DNA from: Armatimonadota bacterium
Lineage (GTDB): Bacteria; Armatimonadota; Fimbriimonadia; Fimbriimonadales; Fimbriimonadaceae
Length of the DNA: 64,000 bases
Direction: 5' to 3'
NCBI GenBank assembly: GCA_016789105.1
Contig: JAEURN010000008.1
Coordinates: forward strand, 1-64,000
Part shown: one piece after another, positions 27,219 through 36,531 of the stretch
Layout of the letters: each line of letters starts with the position of its first letter
Position numbering within the stretch: position 1 is the stretch's first letter
The notes under the pieces: generated by a model
What the model was told of the DNA's origin: nothing
The model's input: only the letters and a program-made list of their open reading frames with translations
The model's database searches: none
Position numbers and translations under genes: made by a program

Positions 27219-27974
27219 ATGGTGCTCTCCGAGCTGACCTGGCCAGAAGTCTCCGCCCTCGATGCGGCGTCCACCGTCGTGCTCATCCCCACCGGGGCGG
27301 TGGAACAGCATGGGCCCCACCTGCCGCTCGGAACCGACACCTATCTGGCCACGGCAGCCGCCCAGGAGATTGCTGCCGCTTGCCCAGATATCGCCCTTGT
27401 CACCCCCTGCCTTTGGATGGGGGCCTCGCTCCACCATATGCCGTTTGCCGGGACCGTCAGCGCCAGTTTTGAGGGATATGCCGAAGCTCTGCGTCGGGCC
27501 GTGACCAGCCTTGCTGACCATGGGTTCATCAAATTCATGGCCGTCAACGGCCATGGGGGCAACTGCGACAGCAACCGCATCGTGTTCCGCCAGCTCCGGC
27601 ACGAGCGCCCGACGCTCCAACTTGCGGCCGCTAACTACTTCGATTTCATCGAACCCGGACTCCTCGATTCCACCATGGAGGGGGCGCTCAAATCCATCCG
27701 CCACGCGTGCGAAGCCGAAACGAGCCTCATGATGCACAAGCACCCTTCTTTGGTGAAGGTGGAGAAACTCCGCAACGACGGGCTTGCCGCCTACCCCGAC
27801 ATCCCAGGCTTGGTCTCCAATTTTGACGAAATCACCGAGCAAGGCTCCTATGGTTTTGCCACCCTGGCTTCGGCCCAAAAAGGGGAGGCGTTCTGGGCTT
27901 CCATCATCCAAAACGGTGCCCAAGCCGTCCGGGATTTCTCGGCCGGGTTTGCCTACCTCGGCATCGATCAGTGA
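27219..27974 (+). CDS. Creatininase-family amidohydrolase
   Basis: 251 residues. PTGAVEQHGPHLPLGTD (metal-binding E/H and D), MGASLHHMPFAGTVSAS and VNGHGGN are the metal-site motifs of the creatininase fold, which also includes mycofactocin MftE and archaeal riboflavin FAPy deformylase. The substrate cannot be chosen from sequence. Starts 1 bp after the dnaA stop, so is probably cotranscribed with dnaA, an unusual partner. Confidence 0.87.
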   Translation: MVLSELTWPEVSALDAASTVVLIPTGAVEQHGPHLPLGTDTYLATAAAQEIAAACPDIALVTPCLWMGASLHHMPFAGTVSASFEGYAEALRRAVTSLADHGFIKFMAVNGHGGNCDSNRIVFRQLRHERPTLQLAAANYFDFIEPGLLDSTMEGALKSIRHACEAETSLMMHKHPSLVKVEKLRNDGLAAYPDIPGLVSNFDEITEQGSYGFATLASAQKGEAFWASIIQNGAQAVRDFSAGFAYLGIDQ

Positions 27975-28012
27975 ACCCTGGCAACGTTGCCGGGCGTCAT
28001 TTGGGTAACTTT

Positions 28013-28573
28013 ATGATCATGCGCAACCGACTCTGCCTCTTGGCCGCCGCGGCCCTCACCATCGCCCCCCTGGCCGCCCAAGCCCAATACGACCAATATG
28101 TGGGGCCCGAAGTCGGTGTCTTCCTCCCGACCGATGGCAACTTGCGCGGCGCCCTCGGCAGCCAATGGTGGTCGATCGGGGTCTCCACCATGAAGCAAGG
28201 CACCATGCTGACCCGCAAGGTCGGCACAAACATGAACTTGATCAGCCAGTCTAAAAACGGCAACAAGGTGTTCATGGGCAGCTACACGTTCGGGATCGTT
28301 GTGCCGTTCAACCAAGACATGCGCAAGGCCAATTCCGATTTCCAACCCTACTTTGCGGTCCGCGCGGGGCTCAACTACACCGACTATGCCATCACGTTCA
28401 ACAGCCAGCGGCTGGGCGGCAAAAATCTGGGATACAACGCCAATGCGGAATTCGGCATCCAGTTCGGCGACCGGTTCACGGTCGCGGCCCGGTACGACAT
28501 CTCGCCGGATTACGACGGCTTCAACTTTGACGGGCTGAGCTTCTCGCTCCGCTATGGCATCGTCAAGTTCTAA
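28013..28573 (+). CDS. Secreted beta-barrel-like protein of unknown function
   Basis: 186 residues from ATG 28013 (28019 is an alternative). The signal peptide (RNRLCLLAAAALTIAPLAAQA-Q, cleavage at about 25) is followed by a Gly/aromatic-rich sequence with alternating strands and a C-terminal aromatic ending (FSLRYGIVKF). Such an ending is typical of outer-membrane beta-barrels of the OmpA/OmpW size. Function unknown. A clear terminator follows. Confidence 0.7.
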   Translation: MIMRNRLCLLAAAALTIAPLAAQAQYDQYVGPEVGVFLPTDGNLRGALGSQWWSIGVSTMKQGTMLTRKVGTNMNLISQSKNGNKVFMGSYTFGIVVPFNQDMRKANSDFQPYFAVRAGLNYTDYAITFNSQRLGGKNLGYNANAEFGIQFGDRFTVAARYDISPDYDGFNFDGLSFSLRYGIVKF

Positions 28574-28591
28574 CGCCTGACCTATCGAAAG

Positions 28592-28626
28592 CGCCCGGTT
28601 GTCTCAGCTAGCCGGGCGTTTTTTTT
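28592..28626 (+). terminator. Rho-independent terminator
   Basis: Stem CGCCCGG (28592-28598) pairs with CCGGGCG (28612-28618) across a 13-nt loop and is followed by T8. It ends the unit containing the barrel-like gene. Confidence 0.92.
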
Positions 28627-28644
28627 GTTTTCAGGATTCGCCTT

Positions 28645-29133
28645 TTGCCGATAGACTCTCACTCAGTGGAGTTTTTATTCCGCCCAATTCAAATCAGCAT
28701 CCCTTGGAAGGCCATCGCGAATCTCCTCGTGGCCAGCATCGGTTTTGTGTCCGGGGTGTTCACGGTTTGGTCGACGCCAGGCCTTGCGTTTTGGGTCGTG
28801 CCTCTTTTTGTGGGCAGTGTGTTCTTTGCGTTTGCAAACTATCGCCAGTCTGCCTTGCGCCATGTATCGGGGCTTTACCTCACCCCTTGGATCGCCATCG
28901 GCATCTGCTGCCTCGCCCCGCAAATGGCTTTCAAACCCGATTTAGGCTCACGCCTCGACCCGAGGATGTCCTACTTCCCCTTTTTTGCAGGGATCGCTGG
29001 GTGCATCTGGCTCCTTGTTTTGCCTTGGCTGAGCCGCAACCAAGATTGGAAGGGGTTCGCCCTCGCTGGCCTGATGTTGCCGCTGACCGTGGCGATCAGC
29101 CTTTCTTGGACTGGCACAATCGCCTTTTCTTGA
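28645..29133 (+). CDS. Small membrane protein of unknown function
   Basis: Up to 162 residues. The TTG at 28645 or the GTG at 28666 could be the start; neither has a strong ribosome-binding site. Four hydrophobic helices are apparent (about 22-42, 45-65, 80-95 and 110-128, with a fifth near 140-158). No family recognised. It is convergent with mtaB, 5 bp apart. Confidence 0.5.
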   Translation: MPIDSHSVEFLFRPIQISIPWKAIANLLVASIGFVSGVFTVWSTPGLAFWVVPLFVGSVFFAFANYRQSALRHVSGLYLTPWIAIGICCLAPQMAFKPDLGSRLDPRMSYFPFFAGIAGCIWLLVLPWLSRNQDWKGFALAGLMLPLTVAISLSWTGTIAFS

Positions 29134-29138
29134 GTTCG

Positions 29139-30452
29139 CTAGTTCACTAACACCAACGAACCCGGCCGCTCGGGAACCGAAAGCTCCCCATAAGCGACCC
29201 CGTCCCGCTCGTCGTCCAGGCGCACCCACTGCAGCGACTTCTTCATCAAATCCGGCCCCGCGAACTTGACCGTGATCCAGTTGTCGCTGGTGCCTTCGAG
29301 CAAGCCATCCTTGCCGCGCCGTTCAGCCAGTACCCGCACCGAACGCCCCAAGAACCGCCGGACCTGCTCGCGCCCAGTTTGTTCGGTGAGCGCGCTCAGC
29401 CGCCGGGCGCGATCCTGTTTTTCCTGGGGGCTCACCGGGTCACCCCACTGGTCAGCTGGGGTGCCGAACCGCGGGCTGAACCGGAACACGTGCGCTTTGA
29501 GGTACCGCACGTGCTCGCACACCGCCAAGCTGCTTTGGAACCGTTCTTCGGTCTCCGTGGGGAAGCCGACCATGATGTCGGTCGTGATCTGCAAATCGGG
29601 AAGCTCCGCGTAAAGCCGGTCGCAAAGATCCAGATAATCCTGCTGGCCGTACCGGCGGTTCATGTCCTTCAGCACCCCAGTGTCCCCGCTTTGCAAGGGG
29701 ATGTGGAAGTGCGGGACGACGGATCCATGCCGGACCAGGTCGATGATCGGGGCGGTGACCTGGTGCATTTCGATGCTGCTGATGCGGATGCGGGGGAGAC
29801 CGCTTTCTTTGCTCAGCCGGGTGACGAGTTCCTCGAATTCCGGGCCGCCGCTCCCGGTTTCGGGGCCATATGCGCCGATCAGCACGCCGGTCAGGATCGC
29901 TTCGTGATAGCCCATTTCGGCCAGGCGCTTGGCTTCCTCTAGAACCTCATCAGCAGGGCGGCTGACCATTCCCGGCCGAGTGAAGGGGATTGAACAATAG
30001 CTGCACATCACGCTGCACCCATCCTGGATCTTGAGGGTCGCGCGGGTGCGATTCGCCCTCGGGTCGGGCACGGTGGGGAACGGCTCCGCTTTGGCCCATG
30101 CCTCCATTTCCGGAAACGCCCGGTAAAAGTGCTTCTTGGCTTCCAGCTTTTCCGGGTTGGGGACGAACACATCCCCTACTTCGAACCCCGTGCCCTTGTT
30201 GATCCCCATCTGAACCGCGCACCCGGTCACCACGATTTTGGCGGCCGGATTGGTCCGGGCGGCTTTGCGGACGGCATACCAACTCTTTGATTCAGCTTGG
30301 CTGGTTACACTGCACGTGTTGACCACGTAGACGTCAGCCGGCGATTCGAACGGGACCACCTCGAAACCATCTTCGACAAACGAGTCGAGGATCCGTTGGG
30401 TTTCGTACTGGTTGACTTTGCAACCGAGCGTCGTGAAGGCAGCCTTGGGCAT
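29139..30452 (-). CDS. mtaB: tRNA t6A37 methylthiotransferase (MtaB type)
   Basis: 437 residues. The N-terminal UPF0004 domain holds the three cysteines of the auxiliary 4Fe-4S cluster (TLGCKVNQ, NTCSVT, VTGCAVQ). The radical-SAM core has CSVMCSYC, the CxxxCxxC cluster motif, at about 147-154. A C-terminal TRAM-like segment follows. The TLGCKVN start favours MtaB, which makes ms2t6A, over MiaB or RimO. Convergent with the small membrane-protein gene; 22 bp downstream of a codirectional hypothetical gene. Confidence 0.88.
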   Translation of the reverse strand: MPKAAFTTLGCKVNQYETQRILDSFVEDGFEVVPFESPADVYVVNTCSVTSQAESKSWYAVRKAARTNPAAKIVVTGCAVQMGINKGTGFEVGDVFVPNPEKLEAKKHFYRAFPEMEAWAKAEPFPTVPDPRANRTRATLKIQDGCSVMCSYCSIPFTRPGMVSRPADEVLEEAKRLAEMGYHEAILTGVLIGAYGPETGSGGPEFEELVTRLSKESGLPRIRISSIEMHQVTAPIIDLVRHGSVVPHFHIPLQSGDTGVLKDMNRRYGQQDYLDLCDRLYAELPDLQITTDIMVGFPTETEERFQSSLAVCEHVRYLKAHVFRFSPRFGTPADQWGDPVSPQEKQDRARRLSALTEQTGREQVRRFLGRSVRVLAERRGKDGLLEGTSDNWITVKFAGPDLMKKSLQWVRLDDERDGVAYGELSVPERPGSLVLVN

Positions 30453-30474
30453 CTGCGCCCCCTAGTTTACGGGA

Positions 30475-31113
30475 TCAGTCGGCGGAAGTCCCGTACACTT
30501 GCATGGCCGAACGCACCTGCCCCGAGTAGAACGACCCGTTTTCCGCCGCATCCAGTTGGGCCAAAAGGTCGGCGGGGTCTTGCCCCCGTGCAGCTGCGGC
30601 GTATGCCCGGCCCATGACCACCTCCAAGGGGTCGTCGCCTTCGGCGGTCAGCTCGGCAGCCCGGTCAAACCGTTCCGCGGCGGTTTCCGCATCGCCACTG
30701 GCCCAATCGAAAGCACCCACCAGCCACTCGGCGCGCCCCAAGGGCACCCCGGTTTTGCCGAGCCGACGAGCCAATTCGATATTGCGTTCGGCATAACGGG
30801 CCGCATCCCGCTCCATCTCCGGCGAAACCGTGACATCGGAATCCCCCCAGCCGCGCCAACAAAAAGCGGCCCGGTTGAAACACACGGCCTTGAGCCCCGC
30901 AAGGACTTCCGGATCAGCGGAATCCCCGGCAAACCGTTCGGCCATCTCGCAAGCCCGGATCACACCCGTCAAATCCTTTTCCTCCCAGCGGAAATGGATC
31001 ATCAACTTGTTCAACCCCTGGATCGCTTCTGGAAGCGGCAAATCCGTCACCGTCGCAAGAACCTGATCCCAGCCACCTTCCACGTAAGCCGACACAACCG
31101 CATGCCGTTCCAT
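30475..31113 (-). CDS. Helical repeat (TPR-like) protein of unknown function
   Basis: 212 residues from ATG 31113; an ATG at 31125 would overlap the lpxK start. Amphipathic helices with A/E/R-rich repeats (for example ARYAERNIELARRLGKTG, AETAAERFDRAAELTAEGDD) suggest a cytoplasmic TPR-like scaffold. It is divergent from lpxK with only 10 bp between start codons, so the two must share an overlapping promoter region. Same-strand partner is mtaB. Confidence 0.6.
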   Translation of the reverse strand: MERHAVVSAYVEGGWDQVLATVTDLPLPEAIQGLNKLMIHFRWEEKDLTGVIRACEMAERFAGDSADPEVLAGLKAVCFNRAAFCWRGWGDSDVTVSPEMERDAARYAERNIELARRLGKTGVPLGRAEWLVGAFDWASGDAETAAERFDRAAELTAEGDDPLEVVMGRAYAAAARGQDPADLLAQLDAAENGSFYSGQVRSAMQVYGTSAD

Positions 31114-31123
31114 CAGAGCAATC

Positions 31124-32110
31124 ATGCCACAATCCGCCTTGCGCGTGAAGCAGTTTTTTGAACGCATTTGGGAGCAAAAGGGCCACCCGGCTTGGATTCT
31201 TTCGCCGCTCTCCCTGATTTACCAAACGGGCTGGCGTGGGTATCTGGCCACCTACCAGCTCGGGCTGAAAATAAGGTACCGGCCCACAGTCCCCACCGTC
31301 TGCGTCGGCAACTGCACGGCCGGAGGGTCCGGCAAAACCCCATTCACTTTGTATCTGGCCGAAAACCTGGTCACAAGGGGACACAACGTTGTGGTCTCCA
31401 CTTCTGGCTATGGGTCGCCGCACTATTCCGGGGCAACCCTGGCCCCCGATGGCCCGCTGGATGTCCGGCAATGGGGGGACGAATCGACCATGTTCCGAGA
31501 ACTGCTCCCCGATACGCCCCTCATTGTGGGGCATTCGCGCGTGCAAACGGCAAAAATCGCAGAAGATGGGTTCCCTGACCACATCCTTGTGATGGATGAC
31601 GGGTTCCAACACCTTCCCTTGGAGCCTTGGATTTCCCTGGTCATCGAGCCCCATCTCGAAAACGACTTCTGCTTCCCCGCCGGCCCCTACCGGGAACCTC
31701 CGGGGCTGGGCGCAAAACGGGCCAGCCGCGTGCTGACCTACGATCGGGACATCCACCCACTGCCGCTCACCGTAAGGACGCCCGACGGGGTGACCCTTCC
31801 CAAAGGGCCTGTGCAGGTTCTTTGTGCCATAGCCCACCCGCAAAGGCTGATCGACAGCCTGGCCCTTGCGGGATACCCGTCCAAACGGGCTGTGACCCTC
31901 ACCGACCATGACCCGATGGATGCTGGTAACCTGCTTGAACGGTTCGAACCGGGCATCCCGCTCGCCGTCACCGCAAAAGATTACGTCAAACTCAAGCACC
32001 ATCCGGATCTGGCGCGTTTTTTGACCGCCTTGGTCGATTACCGGGTGGCCCCCCGCGAACCCGATGAGTTCTTCCAATGGCTCGAACATAAAATCCAAGA
32101 GCTCCGCTAG
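31124..32110 (+). CDS. lpxK: Tetraacyldisaccharide 4'-kinase
   Basis: 328 residues. LpxK phosphorylates the lipid A disaccharide at the 4' position on the inner membrane. The P-loop is VGNCTAGGSGKTPFT (about 61-75); FPDHILVMDDGFQH holds the conserved DDGFQH; AVTAKDYVKL is the C-terminal motif. An N-terminal hydrophobic amphipathic helix is present. It begins an operon with lpxL and heptosyltransferase-like genes, implying a diderm envelope with lipid A. Confidence 0.92.
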   Translation: MPQSALRVKQFFERIWEQKGHPAWILSPLSLIYQTGWRGYLATYQLGLKIRYRPTVPTVCVGNCTAGGSGKTPFTLYLAENLVTRGHNVVVSTSGYGSPHYSGATLAPDGPLDVRQWGDESTMFRELLPDTPLIVGHSRVQTAKIAEDGFPDHILVMDDGFQHLPLEPWISLVIEPHLENDFCFPAGPYREPPGLGAKRASRVLTYDRDIHPLPLTVRTPDGVTLPKGPVQVLCAIAHPQRLIDSLALAGYPSKRAVTLTDHDPMDAGNLLERFEPGIPLAVTAKDYVKLKHHPDLARFLTALVDYRVAPREPDEFFQWLEHKIQELR

Positions 32111-32993
32111 GAAAGCGGCCCTGGGCAAAGCCGCCGAGTCGTTCATGCGGTATCTGGTGCGCCGGGTCGGCGGCAAATCACCGGCCCAGGTCGAGCAGAT
32201 GGGCCGGCGGTATGGCCAGCTCATGTGGTCATTCGCCGGTAAAAGGCGGCAAAGGACACGCGAAAACCTTCGGCTCGCATTCCCCAACCGGGACAGCCGG
32301 GAAATCGAGCAGATCGCCCGTGGCGTGTTCATCCATTTCGGGAGGACCTCCATGGACTTTTTGGCCGGCGCAAACCGCACCAAGGAAGAGATCGAAGCCA
32401 CGACCCACATCCAAGGATTAGAACACCTGGATGCCGCCCTGGCCAAAGGGAAAGGGGCTTTGCTGATCACCGGGCACCTGGGCAACTGGGAGCGAGTTTC
32501 CGCCTGGCTCAGCCTGAGCGGCTACCCGCTCAACGTCATCGCCCGGGATGCCGACGACGAAGGCGTCAACAGCATCGTCAACGAAATCCGAAAACGGCCG
32601 GGGACGAAGGTGATCTCAAGGGGGCAGGCCGCCCGCCAAGTCCTGCTCAAACTCCGGGGTAACGAGATCGTCGGGATCCTGCCCGACCAAAACGCCTCAG
32701 ATATCTTCATCCCCTTCTTCGGGGTTCCGGCCGGCACAGCCCTCGGCCCAGGAGTCTTCCAATCCCGGACCCAGGCGACCGTCGTGCCCGTTGCATGCGT
32801 CTACAATGCTACAAACCGGTACACGATGACCTTTTATCCGCCGCTCGAACCCCATCAACCTGAAACATCCCCGGGCGAGGGTTTGATGCGGGCCATCAAC
32901 GCCTGGTTGGAAGATCGGATCCGGGAAACCCCTGAGCAGTGGCTTTGGATGCACGACCGGTGGAGGAATGCCCGCCGGAAGGGGTTGATTTGA
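32064..32993 (+). CDS. Lipid A biosynthesis lauroyl/myristoyl acyltransferase (LpxL/HtrB family)
   Basis: 309 residues from ATG 32064, overlapping lpxK by 47 bp; an in-frame ATG at 32145 would avoid the overlap but shorten the N-terminus. The catalytic motif ITGHLGNWE (HxxxxE) is near residue 138, and NLRLAFPN and the DQNAS...PFFG segments match the family, which adds secondary acyl chains to lipid A. Membrane-associated. Next gene overlaps the stop codon. Confidence 0.85.
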   Translation: MSSSNGSNIKSKSSARKAALGKAAESFMRYLVRRVGGKSPAQVEQMGRRYGQLMWSFAGKRRQRTRENLRLAFPNRDSREIEQIARGVFIHFGRTSMDFLAGANRTKEEIEATTHIQGLEHLDAALAKGKGALLITGHLGNWERVSAWLSLSGYPLNVIARDADDEGVNSIVNEIRKRPGTKVISRGQAARQVLLKLRGNEIVGILPDQNASDIFIPFFGVPAGTALGPGVFQSRTQATVVPVACVYNATNRYTMTFYPPLEPHQPETSPGEGLMRAINAWLEDRIRETPEQWLWMHDRWRNARRKGLI

Positions 32994-33937
32994 AACCAAA
33001 AATCCTCGTCGTCCGATTCAGTGCCATGGGCGATTGTGTGATGGCGGCATGGGCCCTGACGGGCCTCAGGAACGTTTTGCCCCAAGCCCACATCACTTGG
33101 GCCGCCATGGATCGGTTTGCTCCCGTGATCGACCGGTCGCGGCTCGTCGACGATGTTGTTTTTGCCGACACGGCCGCTTGGAAGCGGCGGCGGGCCGCCC
33201 CCACCACCTGGCTTGCCCAGTTCCGGACCTTCGCCGGGCTCCGCAAAGAGGGTTTTGACGTTGGATTCGACCTGCAAGGGCAAGTCAAAACGGCCCTGTG
33301 CCTCCGGCTTTCGGGGGCGAAGCGGCGGATCGCCACTCAAACGGCCGACGGCATGGCTCGCAGGCTGAACCCGGCATTCGATTGCCTCTCGGGATCGGTC
33401 CACGAGGTCGAGGCGGCCCATCGGCTGCTGAGCCAGTGGCACGAATGCCCCATCCCCGCCAAACCGTTGATGCCGCCCGTGCACGAAATGCCGAATGGGC
33501 AAGTCGTCATCCAAACCGGTTCTGGCCACCCCCACAAAAAACTTTCCCAAGGCCGGTGGCACCAAGTGGCCAAAGAGCTCCTCACGCTGGGGTTCCCGGT
33601 CACTGCAATCGGCGGACCCGGCGACGACCCGGTCTATACCGAGGGTGTCACCAACCTCGTCGGCCAGCTCAGCCTCGAAAAATCACTCAACTTGGTTGCC
33701 AACTGCCGCATCCACATTTCCGCTGACACCGGCACGGCCCATGCGGCTAGTGCTTATGGTGTTCCGGTTGTCACGGTATTCGGCCGCACCGACCCCAACC
33801 GCTATCGGCCTTTTGGGCCCCAAACCACCGTGATCCGGCCGGGGCCAGATCCCGATGCCGTGACGGCCGGCGAAATCATCCGTGCCGCCATGCCCTATTT
33901 GGGAGGTCGCCCATCCGCTTCCTTGTTAGTCGACTAA
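32990..33937 (+). CDS. Glycosyltransferase family 9 (heptosyltransferase-like), first copy
   Basis: 315 residues from TTG 32990, the TTGA overlapping the lpxL stop. KPKILVVRFSAMGDCVMA is the standard GT9 N-terminus, and ADTGTAHAASAYGVPVVTVFG with TDPNRYRPFG is the nucleotide-sugar-binding C-terminal half. The enzyme probably adds a heptose (ADP-heptose donor) to the lipopolysaccharide core; the donor is inferred from the nearby adenylyltransferase. It overlaps the next GT9 gene by 25 bp. Confidence 0.85.
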   Translation: MKPKILVVRFSAMGDCVMAAWALTGLRNVLPQAHITWAAMDRFAPVIDRSRLVDDVVFADTAAWKRRRAAPTTWLAQFRTFAGLRKEGFDVGFDLQGQVKTALCLRLSGAKRRIATQTADGMARRLNPAFDCLSGSVHEVEAAHRLLSQWHECPIPAKPLMPPVHEMPNGQVVIQTGSGHPHKKLSQGRWHQVAKELLTLGFPVTAIGGPGDDPVYTEGVTNLVGQLSLEKSLNLVANCRIHISADTGTAHAASAYGVPVVTVFGRTDPNRYRPFGPQTTVIRPGPDPDAVTAGEIIRAAMPYLGGRPSASLLVD

Positions 33938-34818
33938 GCGCCCTTGGCGATGTCGCCTGCTCACTGCCCGTGGCCGGTTCGCTACGGCAAACCCATCCCG
34001 ATTGCGAAATCATTTGGCTATGCGACCGGCGGTTTGCCCCCTTGGCCCGGCTCTGCCGGAATATTTCGCACGTTGTCGAACTCGAAAAGGATTGGAAAGC
34101 ATGGCGCGCCCAGATTGCGACCCTCGGCGAATTCGATTGCGCCATCGACTTGCAAGGCTTGCTGAAATCGGCTCTCCCCGTCGCCCTCAGCCGCGCCAAA
34201 TCCAAACTGGGGTACCACTGGCAGCGCGAAGGATCCCGACTGTTCACGCAGCCCGTGATCCCTTGCCCGACCTCAATCCACGTCGTCGAGCAATACCTCG
34301 ATGTCGCCCGCGCCGCCGGTGGGGGCGACACCGTTGATTTTGGCCTGGTGCCAGATGCCCAGGCCGTCGCTAACGCCGAAGCCCTTATCGGCCAACTCCC
34401 GTCCGGGAAACAGCTCGTTGTGTGCCACGCCGGGGCGGGATGGGCAACCAAAAGATGGCCGGCCGCCAACTTTGCTGCCCTTGCGGATGCCTTGTCGGGC
34501 CAGGCCAACATCTGCTTCATCGGGACAAAGGCCGATGGCCCAGCCGTCCGTGAGGTCTTAGACCAATCAGTCCATATGCCCGTAGACCTCCTTGGCAAAA
34601 CCGACATCCCCACCCTGGCGGCCCTGCTTGCCCGGGCAGACCTGCATATTGCCGGAGACACCGGCAGCATCCACATTGCGGCCGCACTCGGCACGCCCTG
34701 CATCGGCCTTTACACCTTGACGCGCCCCGAACGGTCTTGCCCCTTTGGACAAATAGGGCGATGCCGCGAGCTCGGTTTGGATGCCGTGGTCGAAACGGCC
34801 CGGGAGATCCTGGCATGA
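33913..34818 (+). CDS. Glycosyltransferase family 9 (heptosyltransferase-like), second copy, probable ATC start
   Basis: 301 residues if read from ATC 33913. The family N-terminus ([19 protein letters not shown]) begins exactly there, and GGGAGGT at 33901-33907 is a strong Shine-Dalgarno with 6-nt spacing to the ATC. No ATG, GTG or TTG occurs in this frame further upstream. The first canonical start, GTG 33970, would remove the RxSxxGD motif. The C-terminal half has [14 protein letters not shown] and [21 protein letters not shown]. It overlaps the first GT9 gene by 25 bp and the adenylyltransferase by 4 bp. ATC initiation is inferred; a substitution or sequencing error from ATG is possible. 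Confidence 0.8.
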   Translation: MRFLVSRLSALGDVACSLPVAGSLRQTHPDCEIIWLCDRRFAPLARLCRNISHVVELEKDWKAWRAQIATLGEFDCAIDLQGLLKSALPVALSRAKSKLGYHWQREGSRLFTQPVIPCPTSIHVVEQYLDVARAAGGGDTVDFGLVPDAQAVANAEALIGQLPSGKQLVVCHAGAGWATKRWPAANFAALADALSGQANICFIGTKADGPAVREVLDQSVHMPVDLLGKTDIPTLAALLARADLHIAGDTGSIHIAAALGTPCIGLYTLTRPERSCPFGQIGRCRELGLDAVVETAREILA

Positions 34819-35279
34819 CCGACACCTTGGCCCAAATCGCAGCCGCCCGCCGGGGGAAAACCCTGGTCTTCACCAACGGCGTTTTCGATATCCTCCATGC
34901 CGGGCATGTCCGCTACCTGGCGCAAGCTCGGGAATTGGGAGACCTCCTCGTCGTCGGCGTCAACACCGACGAAAGTGTCCGGCGCCTAGGCAAAGCACCG
35001 GATAGACCCGTGAATCCATTAGAAGACCGAATTGCCGTGCTTTCCGCATTGAGGGCTGTGGATTTTGCCATTCCGTTCAGCGAGGACACCCCCGAAACCC
35101 TCATCGCCCAAATCAAGCCAGACATCCATGTCAAGGGCGGCGACTACACCATCGACCAACTACCCGAATCCCCGCTGGTGCAAGGATACGGCGGAAAAGT
35201 TGTCATCCTTCCATTTTTGACCGGAAAGTCAACAACCTCCGTGATCGAAAAGATCCGCGGAACTATTTTGCCGGACTAA
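34815..35279 (+). CDS. rfaE2: D-glycero-beta-D-manno-heptose 1-phosphate adenylyltransferase
   Basis: 154 residues from ATG 34815, ATGA overlap with the GT9 stop. [17 protein letters not shown] holds the HxGH nucleotidyltransferase motif, and [13 protein letters not shown] is the second signature. It makes ADP-heptose from heptose-1-phosphate. Only the adenylyltransferase domain is here; the kinase (HldE N-terminal half), GmhA, GmhB and HldD must be elsewhere. Its 3' end overlaps the convergent gene by 17 bp. Confidence 0.92.
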   Translation: MTDTLAQIAAARRGKTLVFTNGVFDILHAGHVRYLAQARELGDLLVVGVNTDESVRRLGKAPDRPVNPLEDRIAVLSALRAVDFAIPFSEDTPETLIAQIKPDIHVKGGDYTIDQLPESPLVQGYGGKVVILPFLTGKSTTSVIEKIRGTILPD

Positions 35280-36501
35280 ACCGCGGCGATAGCCAAGTAC
35301 CCCCGCTTGTGACCTTGGTCTCCGAAGACCCGTCGGCGTTCACCCGGTAGATGTCGATGTCCTTGCCATCCTGTTTGAGATAGGCGAGCTTGGTGCCATC
35401 CCCAGACCAACTCGGTGAACTGACCCGGCCCTGCACAACCGGTTTTGCCTCGGCCCCGCCATTGACCTTGAACGGCATCACCAGCATCACGGCCGGCTCA
35501 AAGCCGCCCCCTTCGGTTTTTGCCCCAACGACCACCGCGATCTGCAACCCGTCGGGGGAGATGGCAAAGTCGCCAACTGCCTCAGGGGCATCGGGGCCGA
35601 CGACGATCACCGCTTCGGATGCCGGTTTGCCATCCGGGCCGATCGTCACCCGGAAAAGAGCCGAACTGAACGGCTTCACGACCTTGCCGCCCTTGATGAA
35701 CTCTTTGGGGACATCTTGGTAGGGCGGGAATTGGAAGCCGCGGACGAGGACAGCCCCGACCCCGTTGGGGTCGGTTTCAAAATCCACAATCTGCCCGCGA
35801 TACATCTCGATCGGGCGCAAGGGCTGGCCCATCGCATCGACACCGACCGGCTGGAAGACCATCGTGTACCCCTCGTCGTTGCGCATCAGCCCGTAGATCA
35901 TCTCTTTTGAACCGGCATACCGCGCTTTGGTGAAGGCGGTGCCAAAGCGGTCGTACCCCTCCATCGACCCCTTGGCACCCTCCTCGCCAACCGAAATCCG
36001 CTCCCCGGGCGGTGGCAAAATTTGGCCCAAGTCGCCCGTCTTCACGTCGAGTTCGAAAATCTGACCCCCGGTTTGGAGCAGCCCCAGATTCTTGGCGTCC
36101 GGGTCGCCCGCCGGGCCGAACCACGGGGCCCCTTGACTGCGGGTGCCCTTAGAGCGCCGCATGAATTTCTGGTCTCCGGGATTCCATCGGTAAACGTTGT
36201 AGGCATTGGTCTCCCGGTTGGAGCTGACAAAGATCCGGCTGCCGTCCACCGCCCAGCTGACCTCCCGGTCGTCGTAGGTGGCCTTGCTGGGCTTGGGCGG
36301 GTCGATCCGTTTGCCGGCCTCGTCAAACAAGGCGAGCCGGCCCCCATCGCGCGTTTGCTCAATGGCAACGATCTGGCCGGAAGAATCATAGGCCCCCACA
36401 TCGGGATCCTGGACAAAACTCTTGATGAAATTGAACGAGATCAAAAGCGCCGCAATGATGAGCGCGCCAATGATGAACCGCTTCGTGATCTGGTCTTTCA
36501 T
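35263..36501 (-). CDS. Membrane-anchored beta-propeller (TolB/PD40-like) protein
   Basis: 412 residues. Residues 8-25 form a single hydrophobic anchor, and the rest has repeated blades with motifs such as [24 protein letters not shown] and [11 protein letters not shown] near 85, 315 and 375, as in PD40/WD40-like propellers. The final blade ends with SPRFSPAK. It is likely periplasmic, with a binding rather than catalytic role. It is downstream of fmt? No: it lies before fmt on the same strand order (30-bp gap at 36502-36531), with its own start after that gene's stop. Confidence 0.72.
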   Translation of the reverse strand: MKDQITKRFIIGALIIAALLISFNFIKSFVQDPDVGAYDSSGQIVAIEQTRDGGRLALFDEAGKRIDPPKPSKATYDDREVSWAVDGSRIFVSSNRETNAYNVYRWNPGDQKFMRRSKGTRSQGAPWFGPAGDPDAKNLGLLQTGGQIFELDVKTGDLGQILPPPGERISVGEEGAKGSMEGYDRFGTAFTKARYAGSKEMIYGLMRNDEGYTMVFQPVGVDAMGQPLRPIEMYRGQIVDFETDPNGVGAVLVRGFQFPPYQDVPKEFIKGGKVVKPFSSALFRVTIGPDGKPASEAVIVVGPDAPEAVGDFAISPDGLQIAVVVGAKTEGGGFEPAVMLVMPFKVNGGAEAKPVVQGRVSSPSWSGDGTKLAYLKQDGKDIDIYRVNADGSSETKVTSGGTWLSPRFSPAK

Positions 36502-36531
36502 GGATGGGTGACACTCATTGTGAAGGATTTC

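Noticed and set aside
30914-32485. 523-codon antisense frame over lpxK and lpxL
   Set aside because: It is a shadow of two well-supported genes and has no recognisable motif.
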